A stretch of DNA of 64,000 bases from Pedobacter cryotolerans (GCF_005116475.1 NZ_SWBO01000003.1:310001-374000), one strand, 5' to 3'. Counted from the stretch's first letter, positions 9,151 through 17,707 are shown. Made by a program: numbers and translations. Notes: generated by a model not told the origin, from the letters alone.

Positions 9151-9260
9151 GTCATTCCCACGTATGTGGAAATCTTAAAGCTTTAGTAATTTATACCTTT
9201 TATTGCATTACGATGCCCAGTTAGCTTGTCCCGAATTTACTTCGGGAAGCTGAGCATGAC
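9151..9260 (+). repeat. Palindromic intergenic repeat (GTCAT...ATGAC)
   Basis: A 110-bp element starting GTCATTCCCACGTATGTGGAA (a hairpin) and ending TTGTCCCGAATTTACTTCGGGAAGCTGAGCATGAC. The hairpin CCCGAAttTaCTTCGGG is clear and the ends are inverted (GTCAT/ATGAC). It lies between the TetR-like gene and the kinase gene. Confidence 0.7.
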
Positions 9261-9314
9261 GAACCTCGTTAATATTGACGCTAACCTCTTACACCAATAA
9301 AAAAGAAACAACAC

Positions 9315-10622
9315 ATGAATACGCAAGAAACAATGCCTACCACTAAGGTAGAGCGTTCTGCTAAATTTGTAAAAACAGGTTTCCAGATCGGCGGAAATTA
9401 CATTAAACATTATTCTAAAAAAATCTTCAATCCTAATTTAAGTAGAGATGAATTGAATGAGGATAATGCATCGGATATTTACAACTCGTTGAGCGAATTA
9501 AAAGGTTCTGCACTAAAAGTTGCACAAATGCTCAGTATGGATAAAAACATCCTGCCGAGGGCTTATGTAGATAAATTTACGCAATCGCAATACAATGCGC
9601 CACCTTTATCGGGTCCGCTTATTGTACGCACTTTTACCAAAAGTTTCGGTAAGACCCCTGAGAAAATATTCGATAAATTTAACATTAAATCTACCCATGC
9701 CGCTTCTATTGGCCAAGTACACGAAGCAGAGCTGAATGGCAAAAAGCTAGCGGTAAAAATTCAATATCCGGGTGTTGGCGATAGCATTTCATCAGACTTA
9801 AAATTAGTAAAACCTTTTGCGTTTCGTTTATTGGGCATGAGCGAAAAAGAACTGAACATTTACATTAAAGAAGTAGAAGAGCGTTTGTTGGAAGAAACCG
9901 ATTACGAGCGTGAAGTTCGAAGTTCGATTGAATTTGCCGAAGCATGTAAAAATTTAGATAACGTGGTTTTTCCAACCTATTATCCTGCACTTTCTAGCAA
10001 TAGAATTATTACCATGGATTGGATTGAAGGCTTACACTTGAAAGAGTTTTTAGCTACAAATCCTTCTCAAGAATTAAAAAATAAAATTGGTCAAGCTCTG
10101 TGGGATTTTTACAATTTCCAACAGCATGAATTGCGTAAAGTACACGCAGATCCGCATCCTGGCAACTTTTTAATTACTAAGGATGAAAAATTAGGAGCGA
10201 TAGATTTTGGCTGTATTAAAGAAATGCCTGATGATTTTTACGAGCCGTTTTTCTCGCTAACTTCAACAGATTTATTCGAAAACAAGGAAGAAACCATCAA
10301 AGCTTTTAGGGCTTTAGAAATGATTTTACCCAATGATACACCTACTCAAATTGAGTTTTATTATAAAGCTTATAAAGAAATGATTTCGCTTTTTGCTAAA
10401 CCTTATGTAACCCCTACTTTCGACTTTAGTGAGAACGATTTTTTTGAAGGTTTATATAGCTATGGAGAAAAGATCGCTAAAATGCCTGAGTTTAAACAAG
10501 CTCGAGGTGTAAAACATTTCATTTACATTAACCGTACAAATTTTGGTTTGTACAATATTTTGCATGAGTTAAAAGCTACTGTAAAAACAGATACTTTTAA
10601 GCCGCATTTAAAAAGCAACTAA
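9315..10622 (+). CDS. ABC1/AarF/UbiB-family atypical kinase-like protein
   Basis: A 435-residue ABC1-family protein. Visible motifs are LKVAQMLSMD (KxGQ region), AASIGQVHEAEL (the Ala-rich nucleotide loop), AVKIQYPGV (ATP-site Lys), EETDYEREVRSSIEFAEA, HADPHPGNFLI (catalytic-loop equivalent) and IDFGC (DFG equivalent). Family members act as ATPases in quinone or lipid metabolism, and the bacterial UbiB is needed for ubiquinone. Bacteroidota make menaquinone, so the exact role here is unknown. It follows the TetR-like gene in the same direction with a repeat between them. Confidence 0.9.
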   Translation: MNTQETMPTTKVERSAKFVKTGFQIGGNYIKHYSKKIFNPNLSRDELNEDNASDIYNSLSELKGSALKVAQMLSMDKNILPRAYVDKFTQSQYNAPPLSGPLIVRTFTKSFGKTPEKIFDKFNIKSTHAASIGQVHEAELNGKKLAVKIQYPGVGDSISSDLKLVKPFAFRLLGMSEKELNIYIKEVEERLLEETDYEREVRSSIEFAEACKNLDNVVFPTYYPALSSNRIITMDWIEGLHLKEFLATNPSQELKNKIGQALWDFYNFQQHELRKVHADPHPGNFLITKDEKLGAIDFGCIKEMPDDFYEPFFSLTSTDLFENKEETIKAFRALEMILPNDTPTQIEFYYKAYKEMISLFAKPYVTPTFDFSENDFFEGLYSYGEKIAKMPEFKQARGVKHFIYINRTNFGLYNILHELKATVKTDTFKPHLKSN

Positions 10623-10706
10623 CAATTTAACAGGGTTGATTGTTAAACAAATCATCGGATGAATAATTGAGATCCAGATATTCATCCGATAACAAAATTG
10701 ACTACC

Positions 10707-12161
10707 ATGAAAATTCTACTCACAGGCGCCAACGGTTACATCGGCACACGATTATTGCCGGTTTTATTAGAACAAGGCCATGAGATAGTATGCATGGTTC
10801 GCGATCCGCGTAGATTTGCCTTAGAGAGTGATTTTGGTAAAAAAGTACAAATCGTAACTGGCGATTTGCTTAACCCAGAGAGTTTAAAAAACACCCCAAA
10901 TGATATTGATGCGGCCTATTATTTAGTGCACTCCATGTCGGGTCAGGGTGCTGATTTTGCCGATTTAGAATTGCAATCGGCACAAAATTTTGTAACACAA
11001 ATTAAGCAAAGCGATTGCCAGCAAATTATTTATTTAACAGGTATTGCCAACGATGAACAATTATCTAAGCATTTAAGTTCTCGTTTGGCCGTAGAAGATG
11101 AGTTAAAAAATTCTGGTATTGCTTACACCATTTTAAGAGCAGCAATTATCATTGGTTCCGGCTCAGCATCATTCGAAATAATTAGAGATTTGGCAGAAAA
11201 ACTACCCGTAATGGTAGCGCCAAAATGGGTAAACACCAAATGCCAACCGATTGCGATTAGAGATGTTTTAGAATATTTGTGTGGTGTGTTAGGGAATGAA
11301 AAGGCTTACAATGAAGTATTCGATATTGGCGGACCAGACATTTTAACTTACAAACAAATGATTTTGCAATATGCAGAATCAAGAGGCTTAAAACGATGGA
11401 TTTTAACTGTTCCGGTTTTAACACCAAAACTGTCATCCCTTTGGTTAAATATGGTAACTGCCGTACCTTATTCTTTGGCTAGAAGTTTAGTAGATAGCAT
11501 GAAAAATGAAGTGATTTGTAAAAATGACGACATTAAAAATGCAGTGCCGAAAACTTGTATCACCTATCGGGAAGCCCTAGAATTAGCCTTCGAAAAAATT
11601 GAACAAAACTCGATTGTAAGTAGCTGGAAAGATGCGTTGAACAGAGGTTACTTGGAAACTTCATTTATGGACCAAGTTAAAGTACCGCAAAACGGAACTG
11701 TAGAGTATAAAGTTAAAATGCCTTTTGAGCGCAAAGCGGAAGAGGTTTTTGAAAATATTTGGGGCATCGGCGGCAGCAGAGGTTGGTATTATTTAGATTG
11801 GCTATGGAGTTTACGTGGCTTTTTAGACAAACTATTTGGCGGTGTTGGTACAAGAAGGGGCAGAACCAGCAATACCAGTTTGCAAGCTGGTGATGTGTTA
11901 GATTTTTGGCGTGTTTTACTAGCGGATAAAGATAATCATCGTTTATTGCTTTATGCCGAAATGAAAGTACCTGGCGAAGCTTGGTTAGAACTTAAAATTA
12001 TTCAGTTTCATGGCAAATCTTACCTCTCACAAATTGCCACTTTTAGGCCGCATGGCTTATGGGGTAGGGTTTATTGGTATGCCATGTTTCCTTTTCATCT
12101 TTTTATTTTTGATGGCATGGCGAAACGAATTACAACTTATAAGCCAAAACCAATAGCTTAA
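10707..12161 (+). CDS. SDR-family NAD(P)-binding protein with DUF2867 domain
   Basis: A 484-residue protein of two parts. Residues 1-290 form an atypical short-chain dehydrogenase (Rossmann motif LLTGANGYIG at the N-terminus, DIDAAYYLVHSM, then AYTILRAAIIIG in the NmrA-like position). Residues about 325-480 are a DUF2867/START-like domain (FENIWGIGGSRGWYYLDWLW, GDVLDFWRVL, FHGKSYLSQIATFRPHGLWGRVYWY). The YxxxK pair of classical SDRs is absent, as is usual for this group. ATG 10707 gives MKILLTG; the in-frame TTG at 10698 is rejected. It is often found near regulators of light or stress response, but the substrate is unknown. Confidence 0.88.
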   Translation: MKILLTGANGYIGTRLLPVLLEQGHEIVCMVRDPRRFALESDFGKKVQIVTGDLLNPESLKNTPNDIDAAYYLVHSMSGQGADFADLELQSAQNFVTQIKQSDCQQIIYLTGIANDEQLSKHLSSRLAVEDELKNSGIAYTILRAAIIIGSGSASFEIIRDLAEKLPVMVAPKWVNTKCQPIAIRDVLEYLCGVLGNEKAYNEVFDIGGPDILTYKQMILQYAESRGLKRWILTVPVLTPKLSSLWLNMVTAVPYSLARSLVDSMKNEVICKNDDIKNAVPKTCITYREALELAFEKIEQNSIVSSWKDALNRGYLETSFMDQVKVPQNGTVEYKVKMPFERKAEEVFENIWGIGGSRGWYYLDWLWSLRGFLDKLFGGVGTRRGRTSNTSLQAGDVLDFWRVLLADKDNHRLLLYAEMKVPGEAWLELKIIQFHGKSYLSQIATFRPHGLWGRVYWYAMFPFHLFIFDGMAKRITTYKPKPIA

Positions 12162-12235
12162 GATTAAAGATTGGGGATTTGTAAACGCTATTCGCAATAC
12201 ACAAAACCCTAAACTTAAATCCCTAACTTTACTTC

Positions 12236-12859
12236 ATGCAAAACCTCGATCAAGTTGAAGAATTAAAATCATCACCAGAATTAATTGCCAAATTATATGC
12301 CAATAGTATCATGAAACACTATAAGGCTGGCAGCATCATTTTGAATGAAAATTCACATATCAGGGCTATCCCTATTGTAACCAAAGGCAGCATGAAAGTA
12401 ATTCGCACTGAGGAAGATGGCCGAGAGATTTTGTTGTACTACATTAAAGCTGGCGAAAGTTGTATCATGTCGTTTTTAGGCGGTATGCACAATGAAACCA
12501 GTAAAGTAAAAGCCGAAGTAGAAGAAGATGCTGAAATTTTATTTCTTCCAATAGATAAAGTTTCGCTTTTCATTAAAGAATATCCGCAGTGGCTGGATTA
12601 TATTTTCCGCTTATACCACAAACGTTTCGAAGAGTTATTGGAGATCGTAAATGCCATCGCATTTAAAAAGGTAGATGAACGCTTGCTCAACTTGCTGCAT
12701 AAAAAAGCCGAATTAACCGATAACAAAACAATTGCTATCACACATGAGCAATTGGCAAATGAACTTGGTACTGCTCGTGTAGTGGTATCTCGACTTTTAA
12801 AACAATTAGAAGATCAAGGAACTGTACAATTGGGCAGAAACAAAATTATCCTTGTGTAA
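12236..12859 (+). CDS. Crp/Fnr-family regulator, likely activator of the sulfur genes
   Basis: A 207-residue regulator. The N-terminal barrel (about residues 25-120; RAIPIVTKGSMKVIRTEEDGREILLYYIKAGESCIMSFLGG) carries a CIMSFLGG segment typical of a Bacteroidota subgroup. The C-terminal winged helix reads ITHEQLANELGTARVVVSRLLKQLEDQG. It heads the sulfur block and its stop codon lies inside the first of three identical operator-like motifs (12852, 13717, 17708). This arrangement makes it the best candidate for the protein binding them. Cysteine 79, in the ESCIMSF segment, could be a redox or persulfide sensor; that is inference. Confidence 0.88.
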   Translation: MQNLDQVEELKSSPELIAKLYANSIMKHYKAGSIILNENSHIRAIPIVTKGSMKVIRTEEDGREILLYYIKAGESCIMSFLGGMHNETSKVKAEVEEDAEILFLPIDKVSLFIKEYPQWLDYIFRLYHKRFEELLEIVNAIAFKKVDERLLNLLHKKAELTDNKTIAITHEQLANELGTARVVVSRLLKQLEDQGTVQLGRNKIILV

Positions 12860-12899
12860 CTAAAGTAACTGTGGTTAACTAAGGTTTGGTATACTTTTG
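12852..12899 (+). promoter_or_regulatory. Operator 1 and promoter of the tauE gene
   Basis: TTGTGTAACTAAAGTAACTG at 12852-12871 contains the partial dyad GTAACTAAAGTAAC (12856-12869), and TACTTTTG (12892-12899) is a -7 box. The dyad centre is about 41.5 bases before the predicted transcript start near 12904, the class II activator position. The motif overlaps the stop codon of the upstream Crp/Fnr gene. Confidence 0.7.
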
Positions 12900-12918
12900 T
12901 ATTATCAAACCACAAATA

Positions 12919-13710
12919 ATGGAACTTACAGGTTATTTAGCTTCAATTCTCATTGGCATTTCACTCGGCTTAATTGGTGGAGGTGGTAGTATTCTAACAG
13001 TACCAGTACTTGTTTATTTATTCGCCGTTGACACCGTTTTAGCTACAACTTATTCTCTTTTTGTGGTTGGCTCTACAAGTTTAATTGGCTCATTCTCCTA
13101 TTTTAAGAAAGGATTAATCAATATTAAAACCGCATTATTTTTCGGAGTTCCATCTATCATTGCAGTATTTTTAACAAGGCAATATATCTTACCGGCCATT
13201 CCAGAACACGTAATGAATATTGGTAATTTTGAACTAAGTAGATCCATTTTGCTGATGGTGTTTTTTGCAATACTAATGGTTTTTGCTTCTTACAGTATGA
13301 TTAAAAAAGACTGCAAGGAGCAATCTTCAAACGAGCCAAATAAACCTAATTTTTACATAATTTTACAAGGGTTAATGGTTGGTATAGTAACAGGCTTAAT
13401 TGGCGCTGGCGGTGGTTTTTTAATTATTCCAGCCTTGGTAAATCTGCTAAAATTACCCATAAAAACTGCTATCGGAACATCATTAATAATTATTGCAGTG
13501 AACTCATTAATGGGTTTTAGTTTTTCATTGGGTCATTATCCAATCGAATGGAAATTTCTACTTACTGTAACGCTTATTGCAATTGTTGGCATTTTTATTG
13601 GCACTTATTTATCAACCAAAATAGAGGGTAAAAAATTAAAGCCAGCATTTGGTTGGTTTGTATTAATAATGGGTGTTTATATCCTGATTAAGGAAACTTT
13701 ATTAAAATAA
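12919..13710 (+). CDS. TauE/SafE-family sulfite/organosulfur exporter
   Basis: A 263-residue inner-membrane protein with about eight membrane segments in two repeats. The N-terminal repeat carries ISLGLIGGGGSILTVPVLVYL and the second VGIVTGLIGAGGGFLIIPALVNLL, the paired glycine-rich motifs of the TauE/SafE family. Family members export sulfite, sulfoacetate or related sulfur compounds. It lies first in the sulfur block, directly after the Crp regulator, as in cst-type sulfide-detoxification loci. ATG 12919 follows a Crp-type site and a -7 box with a 15-base leader; the in-frame TTG upstream is rejected. Confidence 0.9.
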   Translation: MELTGYLASILIGISLGLIGGGGSILTVPVLVYLFAVDTVLATTYSLFVVGSTSLIGSFSYFKKGLINIKTALFFGVPSIIAVFLTRQYILPAIPEHVMNIGNFELSRSILLMVFFAILMVFASYSMIKKDCKEQSSNEPNKPNFYIILQGLMVGIVTGLIGAGGGFLIIPALVNLLKLPIKTAIGTSLIIIAVNSLMGFSFSLGHYPIEWKFLLTVTLIAIVGIFIGTYLSTKIEGKKLKPAFGWFVLIMGVYILIKETLLK

Positions 13711-13716
13711 TTTAGG

Positions 13717-13764
13717 TTGTGTAACCAAAGTAACTGTACAACAACATTATTGGTCGCAACTTTG
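13717..13764 (+). promoter_or_regulatory. Operator 2 and promoter of the CstB-like gene
   Basis: TTGTGTAACCAAAGTAACTG (13717-13736) differs by one base from operator 1. CAACTTTG (13757-13764) is a near -7 box at exactly the same spacing as in operator 1. The predicted leader to ATG 13791 is about 22 bases. Confidence 0.7.
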
Positions 13765-13790
13765 TATCATCAATTTAAAAATCAAAATTT

Positions 13791-15179
13791 ATGTTTTTTC
13801 AACATGTATACGATAAAAGTTTAGCTCAAGCGAGCTATTTAATCGGTTGCCAAGCCAAAGGCGAAGCCATTGTAATTGATGCACAACGTGATATAGATGT
13901 GTATGTGAAAATTGCAGCGCAAAACAATCTTAAAATTACCCACATTGCCGAAACACATATCCATGCCGATTTTTTAACAGGTTCTAGAGAGTTAGCAGCG
14001 GTAACAGGTGCAAAACTTTATTTATCAGACGAAGGCGGGGCAGATTGGCAATACCAATTTGATCACGTTGGTTTAAAACATGGCGATGTAATTAAAGTTG
14101 GAAATTTGACTTTGGAAGTTTTACATACACCCGGACATACGCCAGAAAGTATCAGCTTTTTATTAACCGATCATCCGGCAACGAGCGAACCCGTAATGAT
14201 TTTTACCGGAGATTTTGTTTTTGTTGGAGATATTGGCAGACCAGATTTATTAGAAAAAGCAGCAGGCTTAGTAGGCACACAAGAAAAAGGTGCCAAACAA
14301 ATGTACCAGTCGGTACAACGATTTGCCAAGTTGGCTGCGTTTATTCAAGTTTGGCCGGGTCATGGTGCGGGTTCTGCTTGCGGTAAAGCTTTGGGTGCGG
14401 TGCCAAGCTCAACCGTAGGTTACGAGAAAATTAGAAATTGGGCTTTTAAATACGAAAACGATGAAAATGGCTTTGTAGATTACTTATTGACCGGGCAACC
14501 AGAGCCGCCAAAATACTTCGCAATGATGAAACACCTAAACAAAGTTGACAGACCTTTATTGACAGCAGTACCGCAGCATCAGAAACTAAGCAAATCACAA
14601 TTCATACAAGCGCAAAGCGATGGCATTAAAGTAATTGATACCCGCAACAAAGCCGATTTTGCCAAAGGTTTTATTCCTAGCAGTATTAACATACAACACA
14701 ATAATAGTTTAGCTACTTGGGCAGGATGGATTTTAAACTACCAAGAGCAATTTATGTTGGTAGCAACGGCCGATGAAATGGAAGAAATTACCAGAAAACT
14801 AATGCGTATTGGTTTAGACAACATTTACGGTTTCATCAACAATGTTGATGATTTAGATATTGAGCTACAAACAGCAGATGTGATTGATTTAGAAAAATTT
14901 AAAACATACTTAGGCAAAGAAAATGTACAAATTATAGATGTGCGTAATTTAACTGAATACCAAGATGGCCATATTGAAGGTGCAGAACATATTTTTGTAG
15001 GTACTTTGCAAGATAACTTAGATAAAATTAGTAATGATAAGCAGGTGGTAATTCATTGTCAAGGTGGAGACCGTGCAGCAATAGCTTTTTCAATTTTAAG
15101 GAGAAATGGTTTTGATGAGGTAAAAAATTATTCGGGTGGGATGAAAGAATGGGTAGATAATGGAGGTAAAACGGTATAA
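13791..15179 (+). CDS. CstB-like persulfide dioxygenase with two rhodanese domains
   Basis: A 462-residue cytoplasmic enzyme. Residues 1-240 are a metallo-beta-lactamase-fold persulfide dioxygenase domain (ETHIHADFLTGS, HTPGHTPES, TGDFVFVGDIGRPDL, WPGHGAGSACG). Residues about 265-350 are a rhodanese-like domain without a catalytic cysteine (DTRNKADFAKGFIPSS). Residues about 370-462 are an active rhodanese (IDVRNLTEYQDGHIEGAEH, Cys423 in HCQGGDRAA). This layout matches CstB of the staphylococcal cst operon, which oxidises persulfides to thiosulfate/sulfite. The gene has its own promoter with operator 2. Its stop codon is followed at once by a repeated 20-mer that flanks an insertion. Confidence 0.93.
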   Translation: MFFQHVYDKSLAQASYLIGCQAKGEAIVIDAQRDIDVYVKIAAQNNLKITHIAETHIHADFLTGSRELAAVTGAKLYLSDEGGADWQYQFDHVGLKHGDVIKVGNLTLEVLHTPGHTPESISFLLTDHPATSEPVMIFTGDFVFVGDIGRPDLLEKAAGLVGTQEKGAKQMYQSVQRFAKLAAFIQVWPGHGAGSACGKALGAVPSSTVGYEKIRNWAFKYENDENGFVDYLLTGQPEPPKYFAMMKHLNKVDRPLLTAVPQHQKLSKSQFIQAQSDGIKVIDTRNKADFAKGFIPSSINIQHNNSLATWAGWILNYQEQFMLVATADEMEEITRKLMRIGLDNIYGFINNVDDLDIELQTADVIDLEKFKTYLGKENVQIIDVRNLTEYQDGHIEGAEHIFVGTLQDNLDKISNDKQVVIHCQGGDRAAIAFSILRRNGFDEVKNYSGGMKEWVDNGGKTV

Positions 15180-15185
15180 TTATGG
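15166..15185 (+). repeat. Left direct repeat of the inserted element
   Basis: GTAAAACGGTATAATTATGG, covering the last codons and the stop of the CstB-like gene. Its partner is at 15537-15556. Confidence 0.8.
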
Positions 15186-15536
15186 AATTGGGCTAGAAAA
15201 TAGTAGGTTAAAATTTACCTAATTTGCTCTATGCCGCAAGGCATCAAACTTTTGAAGCATCAAAAGTATGCAAAAATGCTTTTCAATCCCTCTATGTGCC
15301 TTTTCACAGGCTTTCGCTCATCAAAAAACAGCGGCACTTCGTTTTGCTCGTTTGTGGCAAATGAAAGTGTTTGCTAACTCGATTACAAAACCACTGCGTT
15401 TAAGGTTTGGCAGTGCTATTCATTCTATTGTGCTCCTGTTTTTTTGATTTGGCAGGCACTGGGGATTGATGGTCGAACGTGGCAGAAAGTTGTGGTTTCA
15501 TCAAAGGAACTCCAAAGACGATTAAATTATTAATAA
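15186..15536. mobile_element. Probable inserted element with 20-bp flanking direct repeats
   Basis: The non-coding gap between the CstB-like gene and the next rhodanese is bounded by GTAAAACGGTATAATTATGG (15166-15185) and GTAAAACAGTATAATTATGG (15537-15556), identical at 19 of 20 positions. Removing one copy and the 351 bases between puts the rhodanese ATG two bases after the CstB stop codon, so the insertion looks secondary. The insert has no long open frame. On the minus strand a short frame encodes ...SFATNEQNEVPLFFDERKPV and ends in KSIFAYF followed by a stop; I recall this kind of fragment as widespread in Bacteroidota and associated with conjugative elements, but have not verified that. 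It also holds a small hairpin, CTTTTGA/TCAAAAG. No terminal inverted repeats are seen. Confidence 0.65.
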
Positions 15537-15556
15537 GTAAAACAGTATAATTATGG
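15537..15556 (+). repeat. Right direct repeat of the inserted element
   Basis: GTAAAACAGTATAATTATGG, covering the start codon of the rhodanese gene. It differs by one base from the left copy at 15166-15185. Confidence 0.8.
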
Positions 15557-15873
15557 GACTTTTTTCATCGTTGTTTGGAACTGCAGACAATACAAAATTG
15601 ATAACAGTAATTAAAGAAGGTGCATTTTTGGTTGATGTACGTAGCTCATCAGAGTTTGCATCAGGCAGTGTAAAAGCTGCGGTAAACATCCCTTTGGATA
15701 ATTTACAACAACAAATAACCAAATTTAAAGGCAAACAAAATATTGTGGTATTTTGCAGAAGTGGAAACCGAAGTAGCATGGCCAAAAACATTTTAACACA
15801 AAGTGGATTTAAAAATGTAACAGATGGTGGCACTTGGAAAAATGTAAAGAAGATTTTAGCAGACAATTCATAA
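15553..15873 (+). CDS. Single-domain rhodanese sulfurtransferase
   Basis: A 106-residue cytoplasmic rhodanese: VDVRSSSEFASGSVKAAVNIP in the N-terminal half and the active loop CRSGNRSS with Cys68, followed by GFKNVTDGGTW. It transfers sulfane sulfur between a donor persulfide and an acceptor such as a thiol, thioredoxin or sulfite. It is the first gene after the inserted element, and its start codon lies in the right flanking repeat. Its stop TAA overlaps the ATG of the methyltransferase gene (TAATG), so the two are translationally coupled. Whether the CstB promoter still drives it across the insertion is unclear. Confidence 0.92.
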   Translation: MGLFSSLFGTADNTKLITVIKEGAFLVDVRSSSEFASGSVKAAVNIPLDNLQQQITKFKGKQNIVVFCRSGNRSSMAKNILTQSGFKNVTDGGTWKNVKKILADNS

Positions 15874-16466
15874 TGCAACAATCAAATCAACTCGATCAAT
15901 CTTTTTGGAATAAACGTTGGGAGAACAACCAAACAGGTTGGGATATCAGGCAAGCATCACCAGCTATTATCGCCTATATGGCGCAATATGTTAATAAAGA
16001 TGCTGCTATTTTAATACCCGGTTGTGGTAATGCGCATGAAGCAAAGTGGTTATTAGAAAATGATTTTACCAATATCACACTAATTGATATCGCCCCAAGA
16101 GCTGTAGCAAAACTGAAGGAAAAATACGAGAAAAATCAAGCCGTAAAAGTAATACTAGGCGATTTTTTTGAGCATCAAGGACATTACGATTTGATAATTG
16201 AACAAACCTTTTTTTGTGCGATTGACCCTAAATTGCGCCAAAATTATGTAGCACAATCATCGTCATTGCTTAAACCTAACGGAAAAATTATTGGTGTGCT
16301 ATTTAGCGTTACTTTTGAGAAAGCTGGCCCGCCGTTTGGAGGAAATACCTCCGAATATCAGCAGCTTTTCGAAAATCATTTTATTATCAAAAAATTAGAA
16401 AATTGTTACAACAGTATTAAACCTAGAGCAAACACAGAAGTTTTTATCAACTTTGTTAAAAAATAA
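15873..16466 (+). CDS. TPMT/HOL-like SAM-dependent thiol methyltransferase
   Basis: A 197-residue class I methyltransferase. The N-terminal [20 protein letters not shown] matches the thiopurine-methyltransferase-like family, which includes plant HOL enzymes that methylate bisulfide and halides. The SAM site is [15 protein letters not shown], followed by [11 protein letters not shown], and [21 protein letters not shown] is the post-I region. Sitting inside the sulfide cluster and overlapping the rhodanese stop by one base, it may methylate sulfide or small thiols. That role is inference from family and context. The frame opens earlier, but ATG 15873 gives the conserved N-terminus. Confidence 0.87.
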   Translation: MQQSNQLDQSFWNKRWENNQTGWDIRQASPAIIAYMAQYVNKDAAILIPGCGNAHEAKWLLENDFTNITLIDIAPRAVAKLKEKYEKNQAVKVILGDFFEHQGHYDLIIEQTFFCAIDPKLRQNYVAQSSSLLKPNGKIIGVLFSVTFEKAGPPFGGNTSEYQQLFENHFIIKKLENCYNSIKPRANTEVFINFVKK

Positions 16467-16471
16467 ATAGC

Positions 16472-16765
16472 ATGACATTTCAAGAAATTATTAATCAAGA
16501 TAAACCCGTTTTAATAGACTTTTTTGCCGAATGGTGTGGGCCATGCAAAATGATGGCGCCTATGCTAGATGATTTAAAAAAGAGGGTGGGGGATAAAGCG
16601 AGCATCATTAAAATAGATGTAGATAAAAACCAAAAAGCTGCGGCTGCATATCGAGTAAGCGGTGTACCAACACTTATTTTGTTCAAAAAAGGCGAAATCA
16701 GATGGCGCCAATCTGGTGTAATTCCAGTTTCTGATTTAGAAAGATTAATTAACGAAAACGTATAA
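16472..16765 (+). CDS. Thioredoxin
   Basis: A compact 97-residue cytoplasmic thioredoxin with the redox centre WCGPCK at residues 21-26 and the cis-proline segment [13 protein letters not shown]. It starts five bases after the methyltransferase stop and ends four bases before the next gene, so it belongs to the rhodanese operon. In this setting it probably reduces persulfides on the rhodanese or CstB-like enzyme, releasing sulfide. Confidence 0.95.
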   Translation: MTFQEIINQDKPVLIDFFAEWCGPCKMMAPMLDDLKKRVGDKASIIKIDVDKNQKAAAAYRVSGVPTLILFKKGEIRWRQSGVIPVSDLERLINENV

Positions 16766-16769
16766 TTTT

Positions 16770-17480
16770 ATGTATAAAACGATATTCAGTTTCATTGCAG
16801 CTGTCATTTTAACTAGCTGTAGCAATGCCCAAACCACCTCTACACCAACTCGTCTTTCGGCTACGGCATTTGCCGAACAGCTAAAGAAAGACAATACCAT
16901 TCAGCTGCTCGACGTGCGTACATCAGGCGAATTTAAAAATGGGCATATACAAAACGCTATTAATGCAAGCGTTAACGATAAACATTTTGAAGAAGAAGTT
17001 TCGGCACTCAATAAAACAAAACCTGTTTTTGTATACTGCCTAAGTGGCCCCAGAAGTAATGCCGCTGCAAAACAATTACGTGCTGCAGGTTTTAAAAACG
17101 TTGTAGAATTACCTGGCGGGATGATGGAATGGCGAGCTAACAACCTACCCGAAACCAAAGACACGAGTGCTACAAACGCAAAAGGATTAAGTTTAGCACA
17201 ATACGAAGCTTTGTTAAAATCAGACAAACTGGTATTGGTAGATTTTTATGCCGATTGGTGTGCACCATGTAAAGAAATGAAACCTTATCTGGATAAAATT
17301 TCAAAAGACATGGCAGATAAAGTGGTAATTGTTCGCATTGATGCAGATGCAAATACAGAACTCTGCAAAACCTTAAAAGTAAATGCACTTCCTGTGCTTA
17401 AACTCTACAAAAACGAAAAGATGATTTGGGATAACTTAGGGTTTGTTGATGAGGCAACAGTGCGTGAGAAGTTAAGGTAA
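16770..17480 (+). CDS. Rhodanese-thioredoxin fusion lipoprotein
   Basis: A 236-residue envelope protein. A lipoprotein signal (MYKTIFSFIAAVILTSC, lipid Cys17) is followed by a rhodanese domain (DVRTSGEFKNGHIQNA, catalytic Cys90 in YCLSGPRS, GGMMEW) and a thioredoxin domain (VLVDFYADWCAPCK at about residues 155-168, VNALPVLKLYKN). The fusion puts a sulfur carrier and a reductant on one periplasm-facing lipoprotein. It probably handles extracytoplasmic persulfide or polysulfide. It is the last gene of the rhodanese operon; a GTCAT...ATGAC repeat follows. Confidence 0.9.
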   Translation: MYKTIFSFIAAVILTSCSNAQTTSTPTRLSATAFAEQLKKDNTIQLLDVRTSGEFKNGHIQNAINASVNDKHFEEEVSALNKTKPVFVYCLSGPRSNAAAKQLRAAGFKNVVELPGGMMEWRANNLPETKDTSATNAKGLSLAQYEALLKSDKLVLVDFYADWCAPCKEMKPYLDKISKDMADKVVIVRIDADANTELCKTLKVNALPVLKLYKNEKMIWDNLGFVDEATVREKLR

Positions 17481-17504
17481 AATTATTTTTTTGTTTACTC
17501 TTCC

Positions 17505-17624
17505 GTCATCCCGATCCACCGCGGCGGAGATCTTTGAACATGAATTAATGGCGTTGTAAATAAGTATTGCTATTGGAGGTAACAATAGTAAAGTCCAAGA
17601 TCTCTCGGCTGCGCTCGAGATGAC
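17505..17624 (+). repeat. Palindromic intergenic repeat (GTCATCC...GATGAC)
   Basis: A 120-bp element starting GTCATCCCGATCCACCGCGG and ending GGCTGCGCTCGAGATGAC, with CCACCGCGGCGG and CGGCTGCGCTCGAGA sub-hairpins. It has the same end types as the elements at 9151 and 25921. The rest of the 17481-17782 gap holds operator 3 and its promoter and nothing else visible. Confidence 0.7.
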
Positions 17625-17707
17625 GAAATAGCTTCATTTTTACATCATTGATTTTTATGAAAATTACCTATCGCAGTCAAAATCAAAACTAATTTAAAAT
17701 AATCTCC

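Noticed and set aside
15186..15536. CRISPR or RNA gene in the sulfur-operon gap
   Set aside because: There are no repeated units or tRNA/rRNA-like folds; the flanking 20-bp direct repeat explains the gap better as an insertion.
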